From assembly GCA_009777245.1 (NCBI GenBank), contig WRMF01000008.1, forward strand, positions 1 to 64,000: a stretch of DNA of 64,000 nucleotides, written 5' to 3'. Every line of letters starts with the position of its first letter. The first letter of the stretch is position 1. Position numbers and translations under genes: made by a program. Source of the DNA: Betaproteobacteria bacterium (GTDB lineage Bacteria > Pseudomonadota > Gammaproteobacteria > Burkholderiales > Rhodocyclaceae). Shown here in pieces: positions 57,124 through 64,000 of this stretch. The notes below the pieces were generated by a model. That model was not told the origin of the DNA and did not search any database. It worked only from the letters and a program-made list of their open reading frames with translations.

Positions 57124-57756
57124 ATGAACGCATCAAAGAGCAAGGCAGCCGTCAAGGTTCCGATCAAGCCGGTCGCCAAACCAGCCGTAAAACCTGCCGC
57201 AAAACCTGTAGCAAAGTCGGCCAAGGCTCCTATGGCGTCGGTCAAACCGGCTGCGCCTTCGCCGGAGAAGGCAAGGCTGGCAGGCGACAAGATTGATATC
57301 GGCATCAAGGAGCGGGATCGGGAGAAAATCGCCGCCGGACTTGCCAGGGTGCTGGCCGATACTTACAGCCTGTACCTTAAAACCCACAATTTCCACTGGA
57401 ATGTGGTGGGGCCGATGTTCAACACCCTGCATCAGATGTTCGAGGCTCAGTATGATGAATTGGCACTGGCGGTGGATCAGATTGCCGAGCGCATTCGCGC
57501 CCTGGGCTATCCCGCGCCCGGCTCCTACGGCGAATTTTCCCGCCTGACGGCTATTCCCGATACGGTTGGCGTGCCGAAGGCCGAGGAGATGATAGCTTTG
57601 CTGGTGAGCGCTCATGAGACGGTTGTCCGCACCTCGCGCGCGATTTTTCCGGCGGTGGATGCGGCAAGCGACGAACCTACCGCCGATTTGCTCACCCAGC
57701 GGATGCAGGCGCACGAAAAAGCCGCCTGGATGTTGCGAAGTTTGTTGCAAAAATGA
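57124..57756 (+). CDS. Dps ferritin with histone-like N-terminal tail
   Basis: Dps oxidises and stores iron in a dodecamer and protects DNA. The ferroxidase ligands sit at His91 (NFHWNV), His103, Glu107, Asp118 and Glu122. The protein is 210 residues, longer than the usual 150-170, because of a Lys/Ala/Pro-rich tail of about 50 residues ([20 protein letters not shown]). The tail resembles histone H1-like C-termini and should bind DNA. An AAGGAG site precedes the ATG. It follows the hemerythrin gene by 36 bases. Confidence 0.93.
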   Translation: MNASKSKAAVKVPIKPVAKPAVKPAAKPVAKSAKAPMASVKPAAPSPEKARLAGDKIDIGIKERDREKIAAGLARVLADTYSLYLKTHNFHWNVVGPMFNTLHQMFEAQYDELALAVDQIAERIRALGYPAPGSYGEFSRLTAIPDTVGVPKAEEMIALLVSAHETVVRTSRAIFPAVDAASDEPTADLLTQRMQAHEKAAWMLRSLLQK

Positions 57757-57822
57757 AAATCGCCGCCTGATTTACCGTTCATCCTTCTGATATGACCGTT
57801 TATCGTGTGGCATCATCCTGAT

Positions 57823-57850
57823 CTGACATTTGTGTTCATAATGACATAAT
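57823..57850 (+). promoter_or_regulatory. Possible promoter of the minor pilin operon
   Basis: CTGACA at 57823-57828 and CATAAT at 57845-57850, 16 bases apart, lie just before fimT. The match is moderate. Confidence 0.35.
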
Positions 57851-57868
57851 GAATGATGGAGTGCCGAG

Positions 57869-58447
57869 ATGAAACTTTCTGATTCTTCGTGTAGCGCTGT
57901 CAAGCGTGGCGCGTCCGCCGCGCCGCGCCGTGTCGCGCCTGGGTCGTCCGCCCGCGGCTTTACTCTGATTGAGCTGATTATAGTCATAGTCATTGTGGGT
58001 GTGCTGGCCGCGTTTGCGATTCCCGCGTGGCAGGACATGATCCGGCGCGGGCAGCTTACCGCCGCCACCCAGGAAGTCCTTGCCGATTTGAGGATGGCGA
58101 GAGGCGAGGCGATGCGGCTTGGCTGGGATGTTTATATCGCCAGGGGCGCGACTGCGCCGAATACATGGCAAATCAGGCCGGATAACCCGAATAATGGCGA
58201 ACCCCTCGTGCGGGAGCGCGACGCTCCCGACAACATCACGATCAGCATCAGGCGCGCCGGGGAAGCGGCGGTGCTCCAGAACCTCAACTTTCAGCCGCGC
58301 GGCACTATGGGAGGAGCGCCCACAAGAATCAGCCTGTCGCATAATGACTCTCCGGACAGACACAGGGCGTGCCTGCTGATTGCGTGGTCGGGCAGCGTCA
58401 CGGTGGCGTCTGCTGATGAAATAAATCGCGATTGCATATTCCCATAG
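57869..58447 (+). CDS. fimT: Type IV minor pilin FimT/GspH-like
   Basis: This is a minor pseudopilin that primes type IV pilus assembly. An unusually long leader ends RG|FTLIE, so PilD should cut after Gly30, with Glu35 as the conserved E5. A hydrophobic helix follows. The globular C-terminal part (to residue 192) fits the FimT/GspH type. It is first in a five-gene plus-strand operon. The two cysteines near the C-terminus may form a disulfide loop. Confidence 0.85.
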   Translation: MKLSDSSCSAVKRGASAAPRRVAPGSSARGFTLIELIIVIVIVGVLAAFAIPAWQDMIRRGQLTAATQEVLADLRMARGEAMRLGWDVYIARGATAPNTWQIRPDNPNNGEPLVRERDAPDNITISIRRAGEAAVLQNLNFQPRGTMGGAPTRISLSHNDSPDRHRACLLIAWSGSVTVASADEINRDCIFP

Positions 58448-58460
58448 ACAGGAGAGAAAT

Positions 58461-59117
58461 ATGAACCTTTCAGATCAGGCTGCCTTGCCTTCCGTTTCCT
58501 GCCGCCGCGAGCGTGGTTTCTCCATCATTGAGGTGATGATCACCGTGTTTGTGCTTTGTCTGGGGCTTTTGGGGGTCGGCGGGTTGCAGTACCTTTCCAT
58601 GAAGTCCAACCAGAGCGCCCTGTCGCGCGCGATCGCTACGGAATACGCCTACCAGATGCTGGATTTCATCCGCAGCAATCCGGCGGTTACGACGGATGGA
58701 TTGGATAACTTCGCAAATCCCGAATGCGGCGGTTTTGTCGGCATGTGCGAACCGGGATATTTTGACTTCCACAAGACTCATAGCGATAGTGGAAGCCGGC
58801 CTGCCACCATGCCGAGTCCCGGCGCTGATGATATATGGGCATGGGTAAGCGAGTGGCTTGCCAATCTGAAGCGCGATCTGCCGGACGCCTGGGTGTCTGT
58901 TTGCCGTTCCACAACGATGGATTTGCCCCTTGATCCGGGCGATTGTTCCGCGTTTGCCGGTAATACCTGGCCTGGCAGTGCTTCCGCGCCTCCTGACACC
59001 AGATATTACGTCGTGACTGTGCAATGGCAACAAGCCGGAACGCAACAGACGGGAGATCAGTGGGATTTGTTCTCAACCGGACAGCAGCAAATCGTGATGA
59101 TAGGAGAAGTGCAATGA
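58461..59117 (+). CDS. pilV: Type IV minor pilin PilV
   Basis: PilV is a minor pilin of the pilus tip. The leader ends RERG|FSIIEV (cleavage after Gly19, Glu24 as E5), followed by a hydrophobic helix with LGLLGVGGLQ, typical of PilV. The length is 218 residues, with several cysteines in the globular part. The stop overlaps the pilW start by four bases, showing translational coupling. Confidence 0.88.
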   Translation: MNLSDQAALPSVSCRRERGFSIIEVMITVFVLCLGLLGVGGLQYLSMKSNQSALSRAIATEYAYQMLDFIRSNPAVTTDGLDNFANPECGGFVGMCEPGYFDFHKTHSDSGSRPATMPSPGADDIWAWVSEWLANLKRDLPDAWVSVCRSTTMDLPLDPGDCSAFAGNTWPGSASAPPDTRYYVVTVQWQQAGTQQTGDQWDLFSTGQQQIVMIGEVQ

Positions 59118-60172
59118 GTGCCGCGCCAGTAAGAACCACGATAGCGAGAACCACGCCAGTAAGAGCCATGAACCGGCAGTTTGCAAGACAGGTTGGTTTT
59201 ACCCTGGTGGAGCTTGTGATCGCGATGTTGATCGGGCTGTTTGTCCTCCTGGGTCTGGTCGTCGCCTTTGACAGCAACCGGGACAGCTTCCGCTTCAACA
59301 CCCAGTTGTTGCAGTTGCAGGATGGCGGCAGGCTTGCCATGGATGCCATCATTCATGACTTGCGTATGGCTGGCGATATTGGCTGTATGCGTTCCGCCAT
59401 GGATGGGGAAGATCTTTTGAACGATACCATAACCAAGGTGACAATCAATACCGCAGGACGACCGGCCAATTTCAGGAATGATGTTGAAGGAAGACACCTG
59501 GTGCTGGGCGTGGAGCCGGACAACGCCGCTGCCAATTCCTTCTCCCTGCATATTTACGGCATTCCGGTAGCTGGCGCCAATGCCGTATTATGGTCGGATT
59601 GCGAAAGGTCGGAGGTTACATTTGGCGGCGCTGCGACGAGCGTCAGTCCCGCATCTTACCGGATTCCTACGGGTTACCGCACCTACGTTTACCGTGACGG
59701 CGATCCGGTCAATTTGGGATTGCCCGGCACTGAGCTGAGACCCAATCAGTTGCGGGTGGCGGATCCTGTTGTCGGCGGCGGCGATGGCGTGGTGTTGCTG
59801 GATAACGTGATGCATTTTGCCGTGTGCTTGGGGGTGGATCGTAATTCCACCGATGGCTCTATGCAGGGAAGAGTGCAGGAATGGGTTCCTGTCACGAGAG
59901 GCGGCAGCGCTACGGATGACCAACTAAGTCAGACCATATCAGTGCAGGTGCAGATGGTGGTAGCTTCCGAGCCGCAGGGAGCGGGTACAGTCGGACAGGT
60001 GCTATCTGTCGATCAAACGCCGGAAACCTATGATTTTTGCGATGGCAGCAGTTTTACCGCCAGTGGAGATGATGGTCTAAGAAGGCTTTACAAGTTCTTC
60101 AGTTCAACCGCCGTGCTTCGCAACAAGGTGCCGAACGGTTATGGCGAGGGCGGCTGGCTGGATGCCAACTGA
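59114..60172 (+). CDS. pilW: Type IV minor pilin PilW
   Basis: PilW is a larger minor pilin of the tip complex. The leader ends QVG|FTLVE (cleavage after Gly28, Glu33 as E5) and is followed by the helix LVIAMLIGLFVLLGLVVAF. At 352 residues the size fits PilW. The ATG at 59114 overlaps the pilV stop and has a GGAGAAG site. The leader contains a short TTPVR/RTTIAR duplication, seen in the DNA as AGAACCACG repeated. Confidence 0.88.
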   Translation: MSAAPVRTTIARTTPVRAMNRQFARQVGFTLVELVIAMLIGLFVLLGLVVAFDSNRDSFRFNTQLLQLQDGGRLAMDAIIHDLRMAGDIGCMRSAMDGEDLLNDTITKVTINTAGRPANFRNDVEGRHLVLGVEPDNAAANSFSLHIYGIPVAGANAVLWSDCERSEVTFGGAATSVSPASYRIPTGYRTYVYRDGDPVNLGLPGTELRPNQLRVADPVVGGGDGVVLLDNVMHFAVCLGVDRNSTDGSMQGRVQEWVPVTRGGSATDDQLSQTISVQVQMVVASEPQGAGTVGQVLSVDQTPETYDFCDGSSFTASGDDGLRRLYKFFSSTAVLRNKVPNGYGEGGWLDAN

Positions 60173-60194
60173 CGCCACATCAGGAGAATAAGTC

Positions 60195-60776
60195 ATGAAC
60201 AATTTTCTTTCATTCGCGCCGCAAGGCTCCGCGCTTCCTTCCCGGCAAAAGGGCGCGGTTCTGGTGGTTGGCATGGCCTTGCTCATCATCATCACCATGT
60301 TTGCGCTGGCTGCTATTCGGGGGATTACGATCCAGGAGCGCATCGCCGGCGGTCTCTATGACCGTCAGCTTGCATTTACCGCTGCCGAGTCAACCCTGCG
60401 CTGGGCGGAGCGGCAGTTCATGCTCAACGGAAGCACTATCGGGAGCGCGGAATTTATTGGCACCCTCTTTGAGGCAACTAATGACCCTTGCGCTGGCACT
60501 GGTTCTCCGGCAGATACACAGGCGTGTTTCGGCGCTGCCGACATGAAGTCATGGTGGCAGATAAAGAACAAAGGTTGGTTAACGACCGTGCCGTTTGCTC
60601 GATTCACTAGTGGCGACGGCGCCCATACTTCTTACACCGCCGACCCGCCGATGTATCTGGCGGTGAAATTAAGCGATGGCGGGGATTGCGGCGACGCGGT
60701 GCGGATCAATGCCGTCGGAGTTGGTCGCAGCGATCATACGGTTGTGGTGCTGGAGAGCATCGTTTGCAGGCCATGA
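60195..60776 (+). CDS. pilX: Type IV minor pilin PilX
   Basis: PilX-type pilins have a leader without the usual Phe at +1, as here: [14 protein letters not shown], cleaved after Gly20. The helix then carries ERIAGG and the [10 protein letters not shown] segment typical of the family. The length is 193 residues. It lies 22 bases after pilW. The tip adhesin gene pilY1 normally follows; here a pilE-like gene comes next after 32 bases. Confidence 0.88.
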   Translation: MNNFLSFAPQGSALPSRQKGAVLVVGMALLIIITMFALAAIRGITIQERIAGGLYDRQLAFTAAESTLRWAERQFMLNGSTIGSAEFIGTLFEATNDPCAGTGSPADTQACFGAADMKSWWQIKNKGWLTTVPFARFTSGDGAHTSYTADPPMYLAVKLSDGGDCGDAVRINAVGVGRSDHTVVVLESIVCRP

Positions 60777-60808
60777 TGTTTTGCGACAGAATTCAAGGAG
60801 AAATCGCC

Positions 60809-61237
60809 ATGTATAAAAAAGGTTTTACGCTGATTGAACTGCTGATCGTGGTGGCTATTATCGGCATAATAGCGGCCATTGCCATTCCCCAATACCAGGA
60901 GTATGTGCGGAAGGCGCGCCGCTCCCAATGCCAGAGCGAGATGCTGAACGCCGCCAACAGGCTGGAACGTCAATATTCAACGACGAACAGATACCCGAAT
61001 AATGCAGTCAGACTGGAAGAAATTGCCGCTCTTACGACATGTCCGAAAGGAGACGCAAATCCCTTTTATACCGTGACATACGAGAATCCTACTGGTGACC
61101 AAAGCTTCCTCATCACCGCAACACGCCAGGGAACCCAGCTGAGTGACGAAAAGTGCGGCGATCTGACCCTGGATAATTTAGGCAGGAGAACCGCAAGCGG
61201 CAGCGCCTCTGATGCTGTGACGGTGTGCTGGCGTTGA
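60809..61237 (+). CDS. pilE: Type IV pilin PilE-like
   Basis: This is a pilin of the PilE/minor-pilin class: [10 protein letters not shown] with Glu10 as E5, the helix [20 protein letters not shown] and a globular domain of about 90 residues with cysteines near the C-terminus that may form the D-loop disulfide. The length is 142 residues. The ATG at 60809 follows AAGGAG. It is the last gene of the operon and is followed by repeats, then the gltA terminator. Confidence 0.9.
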   Translation: MYKKGFTLIELLIVVAIIGIIAAIAIPQYQEYVRKARRSQCQSEMLNAANRLERQYSTTNRYPNNAVRLEEIAALTTCPKGDANPFYTVTYENPTGDQSFLITATRQGTQLSDEKCGDLTLDNLGRRTASGSASDAVTVCWR

Positions 61238-61445
61238 ACGAGCGGGTTAGTTTCTGGTAAAGCAGCTACGAAGCGGCAAGCCCCCCGCTTGCAAGCCATA
61301 AAAGGAGCTAACCCCAATGCTGCTTCGCCGCCAATCCTCCGCCTTGCGCCTCGCCCCTACAAACCATGACATGAGAGAATTGCCGCAACCCAAACCGTCT
61401 GACGGGATATGATTACAGCCGGAACGGCGCATATATGATGCCCAT
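61238..61445. repeat. Repeat fragment including RAYT 5' end
   Basis: About 61290-61345 is a copy of the AGGAGCTAACCCCAATGCTG repeat. From 61368 to 61432 the sequence matches the 5' end of the RAYT locus at 10.26 kb (ATGAGAGAATTGCCGCAA onward, including TATGATTACAGCCGGAACGG), with the same apparent frameshift. There is no intact gene. Confidence 0.75.
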
Positions 61446-61473
61446 AAAAAAAGGCGACGAAGTCGCCTTTTTA
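61446..61473. terminator. Bidirectional terminator after gltA
   Basis: AAAAAAAGGCGACGAAGTCG followed by CCTTTTT: a 7-base GC stem (GGCGACg) with A- and T-runs on both sides, between the convergent pilE and gltA. Confidence 0.85.
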
Positions 61474-61486
61474 TGTTTCGTCTGAA

Positions 61487-62782
61487 TCAACGTTTTTCCA
61501 ACGGAACGACATCACGTCTGGCCGCGCCGATGTATAACTGGCGGGGACGCCCGATCTTGTATTCCGGATCGGTAATCATCTCTTCCCATTGCGCGAGCCA
61601 GCCTGCCGTGCGCGCCAGGGCGAAGATGCAGGTGAACATGCTGGTGGGAATGCCGAGCGCCTTCTGGACAATGCCCGAATAAAAGTCCACATTCGGGTAG
61701 AGCTTCTTCTCGATGAAATAATCATCCTCAAGAGCAATCTTCTCCAGCGCCTTGGCGAGCTTGAACAAGCGATCATTTTCCAGCCCCAGTTCGGCAAGCA
61801 CATCGGAGCACACCTTGCCCATGATTTGGGAGCGCGGGTCGAAGTTCTTGTAGACGCGATGCCCGAAGCCCATCAGCTTGAAGCTGTCGTCCTTGTCCTT
61901 GGCGCGTTTGATGTACTCGCCCACCCTGGAAACATCGCCGATTTCTTCCAGCATTTCCAGACACGCTTCGTTCGCGCCCCCGTGCGCCGGCCCCCAAAGG
62001 CAGGAAATGCCCGCCGCAACGCAGGCAAACGGGTTCGCTCCCGAAGAACCAGCCAGACGCACCGTGGAAGTGGAAGCGTTCTGCTCATGGTCGGCATGAA
62101 GGGTAAAGATGATGTCGAGCGCGCGCGACAGCACCGGGTTGGCCTTGAAATCCTCGCAAGGCACGCCGAACATCATGTACATGAAGTTCGAGGCGTAATC
62201 AAGGTCGTTTCTCGGATACATGAACGGCAGGCCGGTAGTGTAGCGATACGCCAGCGCAATGATGGTCGGCAGCTTGGCAATGATGCGAAGGAAGCAAACA
62301 TTCCGGTGCTCGACGCTGGAGTAGTCCATGCCCTTGTGATAAAACGCCGACAACGCGCCTGCCACGCCGACAATTACCGCCATCGGGTGCGCGTCGCGGC
62401 GAAAGCCGTTGTAGAACCGGGTCAACTGGTCATGCACCAGGGTATGGTTGCGAATGGTGCGCTCAAATTCGGCCTTCTGCGCGGCATTGGGCAACTCGCC
62501 GTTTCGCAGCAACTGGGCTACTTCCAGAAAGGTGCAATGCTCGGCAAGCTGCTCGATCGGATAACCGCGATAGAGCAGTTCCCCCTTGTCGCCGTCAATG
62601 AAGGTAATGTATGACTTGCAACTCGCCGTGGACAAAAAGCCGGCGTCGTAGGTAAACATCCCCGACTTGGCTCCCAGCGAGCGCGTGTCAATACAATCAT
62701 TGCCGTGTGTCGGGGTCATAATCGGCAATTCCACGGGCTGTTGCCCGGGAATCTGCAAGGTTGCGGTGCGTTCGGTCGTCAT
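61487..62782 (-). CDS. gltA: Citrate synthase (type II)
   Basis: GltA condenses oxaloacetate with acetyl-CoA, the entry step of the TCA cycle. The sequence has the catalytic region [10 protein letters not shown], then [13 protein letters not shown], and an N-terminal beta-strand domain typical of the hexameric, NADH-regulated type II enzyme. The length is 431 residues. It is the last gene of an sdhA-sdhB-sdhE-gltA run on the minus strand, a common proteobacterial order, with a terminator 14 bases beyond its stop. Confidence 0.98.
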   Translation of the reverse strand: MTTERTATLQIPGQQPVELPIMTPTHGNDCIDTRSLGAKSGMFTYDAGFLSTASCKSYITFIDGDKGELLYRGYPIEQLAEHCTFLEVAQLLRNGELPNAAQKAEFERTIRNHTLVHDQLTRFYNGFRRDAHPMAVIVGVAGALSAFYHKGMDYSSVEHRNVCFLRIIAKLPTIIALAYRYTTGLPFMYPRNDLDYASNFMYMMFGVPCEDFKANPVLSRALDIIFTLHADHEQNASTSTVRLAGSSGANPFACVAAGISCLWGPAHGGANEACLEMLEEIGDVSRVGEYIKRAKDKDDSFKLMGFGHRVYKNFDPRSQIMGKVCSDVLAELGLENDRLFKLAKALEKIALEDDYFIEKKLYPNVDFYSGIVQKALGIPTSMFTCIFALARTAGWLAQWEEMITDPEYKIGRPRQLYIGAARRDVVPLEKR

Positions 62783-62850
62783 GGTTCTTCCCTTTGTGTT
62801 GATGAATCAAAAGCGCAATAGGTAAGCGCCCTGTGAAAACGGAACAGCTT

Positions 62851-63120
62851 TCAAGCCGCTCCCGCGCGCTGCGCTGCCTGACGGCGCAGCATAACCACGA
62901 CAGGCGCCAGGCGCATATCGTCGCATTCTTCCTGACCGCTGACCCACGGCCATAATTTCATGTCGTCGCAATCGGCCAGTTCCACAAAAGCCGCCTGATC
63001 CTCAGGCGAGAGTCCGGAAAATTCCTTCTCCAGAAACTCGCCCAGAATCAAATCCATCTCCAGCATGGCGCGGCGGGTGCAACGCCAACGCAGCCGGGAA
63101 AAGACGGCGGAATCCTCCAT
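62851..63120 (-). CDS. sdhE: Succinate dehydrogenase assembly factor SdhE
   Basis: SdhE helps attach FAD covalently to SdhA. The 89-residue sequence has the family layout, with RRAMLEMDLIL at residues 16-26 and SGLSPEDQAAFVELADCDD later. The conserved RGxxE motif reads RAMLE here, so the normally invariant glycine is an alanine (Ala18). It lies one base from the end of sdhB in the same direction. Its C-terminal ends Ala/Gln-rich. Confidence 0.9.
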   Translation of the reverse strand: MEDSAVFSRLRWRCTRRAMLEMDLILGEFLEKEFSGLSPEDQAAFVELADCDDMKLWPWVSGQEECDDMRLAPVVVMLRRQAAQRAGAA

Positions 63121-63121
63121 G

Positions 63122-63832
63122 CTATACGTAACGCTGAAGCATCATTTCCTTGATTTTCCCGATAGCCAGGGTTGGATTCAACCCCTTCGGACAAGCATCA
63201 ACGCAACTCATGATGGTATGGCAACGGAACAGCCGATAAGGGTCTTCCAGATCGTCCAGCCGCTCGCGGGTCGCCTGATCGCGGGTATCGGCCAGAAAAC
63301 GGTAAGCCGCCAGCAACCCGGCGGGGCCGACGAATTTGTCGGGATTCCACCAGAACGAAGGACAAGAGGTTGAACAGCAGGCGCAAAGAATGCACTCATA
63401 AAGACCGTCCAGCTCCTCCCTTTCTTCCGGGCTTTGCAAACGCTCGCGCTCCGGCAGAGGATCGTTGTTGATGAGATAGGGCTTGATCGAGTGGTATTGC
63501 TTGAAAAACTGGGTCATATCCACAATCAGGTCGCGGATAATCGGCAATCCCGGCAGCGGCCTGATGACAACCGGCTGCTTAAGGCTATTCAGGTCAATCA
63601 GACATGCCAGCCCGTTCCTGCCGTTGATGTTCATCGCGTCCGAGCCGCACACGCCTTCCCGGCAGGAACGGCGATACGCGATGGTCTCATCCTTTGCCTT
63701 CAGCCTTGTGAGCGCGTCCAGAAGTTTTCGGTCGTTTTCGTCCACCTCCACAGAGATGTCCTGCATCCGGGGACGCTCGTCCTTGTCGGGGTCATAGCGA
63801 TAAATGCTGAATTGCATCGTGCGTGTCGTCAT
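63122..63832 (-). CDS. sdhB: Succinate dehydrogenase iron-sulfur subunit
   Basis: SdhB carries electrons from the flavin in SdhA to quinone. The [2Fe-2S] site uses Cys57, Cys62 and Cys77 with Asp65 in the fourth place, as in Escherichia coli. The two further clusters use CILCACCSTSCP and the later CHTIMSCVDACPKGLNP. The length of 236 residues is normal. It follows sdhA by 12 bases. Confidence 0.98.
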   Translation of the reverse strand: MTTRTMQFSIYRYDPDKDERPRMQDISVEVDENDRKLLDALTRLKAKDETIAYRRSCREGVCGSDAMNINGRNGLACLIDLNSLKQPVVIRPLPGLPIIRDLIVDMTQFFKQYHSIKPYLINNDPLPERERLQSPEEREELDGLYECILCACCSTSCPSFWWNPDKFVGPAGLLAAYRFLADTRDQATRERLDDLEDPYRLFRCHTIMSCVDACPKGLNPTLAIGKIKEMMLQRYV

Positions 63833-63844
63833 ATTTTTCTCCGA

Positions 63845-64000
63845 TTAATACGACCGGGTTTGCAGCGCGACGGTCTCGACCGTAAGCGGCGTCATGCAAA
63901 CAGGTTTGTATTCGATACGGTTGCCTTCGCGGAACCATAGGGTGTGTTTCAGCCAATCCTTGTCATTCCTGCCATTGGGAAATTCCGGCGTATCCGGCGC
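63845..64000 (-). CDS. sdhA: Succinate dehydrogenase flavoprotein subunit (C-terminal part)
   Basis: Only the last 51 codons lie in the window; the gene continues past the right edge. The translated end contains DWLKHTLWFREGN and IEYKPVCMTPLTVE, then ends QTRSY, the typical SdhA C-terminus. Its place directly before sdhB confirms it. The membrane anchor genes sdhC and sdhD are probably beyond the edge. Confidence 0.92.
   Translation of the reverse strand, partial: APDTPEFPNGRNDKDWLKHTLWFREGNRIEYKPVCMTPLTVETVALQTRSY

Noticed and set aside
63635-63649. Missing fourth cysteine in the SdhB [2Fe-2S] site
   Set aside because: Aspartate at this place is normal in Escherichia coli-type SdhB.

Overview
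The window looks like chromosomal DNA of a Gram-negative proteobacterium, most likely a betaproteobacterium. The reasons are linkages typical of that class: glmM-folP-ftsH, TPR protein-lolB-ispE, trpB-trpA-accD, sdhA-sdhB-sdhE-gltA and a fimT-pilV-pilW-pilX-pilE minor pilin cluster. An outer membrane is implied by lolB, mltA, an autotransporter and several lipoproteins. Squalene/hopanoid synthesis genes (hpnC, hpnD), type IV pili and a diguanylate cyclase point to a free-living or surface-associated lifestyle. I cannot name the species.

Layout: 0-5 kb carries the start of a lipoprotein gene, glmM, folP and ftsH (minus). 5-12.8 kb carries a hotdog thioesterase, a GGDEF sensor, mltA, a DUF815 ATPase, a RAYT-type transposase, a ThiE-like domain and pheS. 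12.8-14.9 kb is an AT-richer block of small genes, all on the minus strand, that looks like a relic integron-cassette array. 15-18.2 kb carries rpmB-rpmG and ccmABC-dsbB. 18.2-19.2 kb is repeat-rich non-coding DNA. 19.2-24.4 kb is one giant autotransporter. 24.7-30.2 kb carries a TPR protein, lolB, ispE, leuA and tRNA-Leu. 30.6-38.4 kb carries a small mobilisation-like gene, pgi, thyA, a PilZ-like protein, a DNA methyltransferase with pyrF, and a MaoC hydratase. 38.5-42 kb is a three-gene membrane sulfatase/methyltransferase module. 42-45.3 kb carries an aromatic/aspartate aminotransferase and hpnC-hpnD. 45.3-46.6 kb is repeats plus two AT-rich orphan genes. 46.6-49.5 kb is accD-trpA-trpB. 49.7-52.5 kb is a type II restriction-modification system. 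52.7-57.8 kb carries purL, a hemerythrin and a tailed Dps. 57.9-61.2 kb is the minor pilin operon. 61.5-64 kb is gltA-sdhE-sdhB-sdhA (partial).

Two themes run through the window. First, the gaps between genes are packed with several families of dispersed palindromic repeats. Some supply the stop codons of real genes, and one family sits in frame inside the RAYT transposase. Second, many normally contiguous operons are broken here: pheS without pheT, ccmABC without ccmD-H, hpnCD without hpnE, ispE without prs, trpBA without trpF, accD without folC, and minor pilins without pilY1. Repeats, cassette-like genes or the restriction system sit at several of these breaks, which suggests a genome heavily rearranged around repeats.
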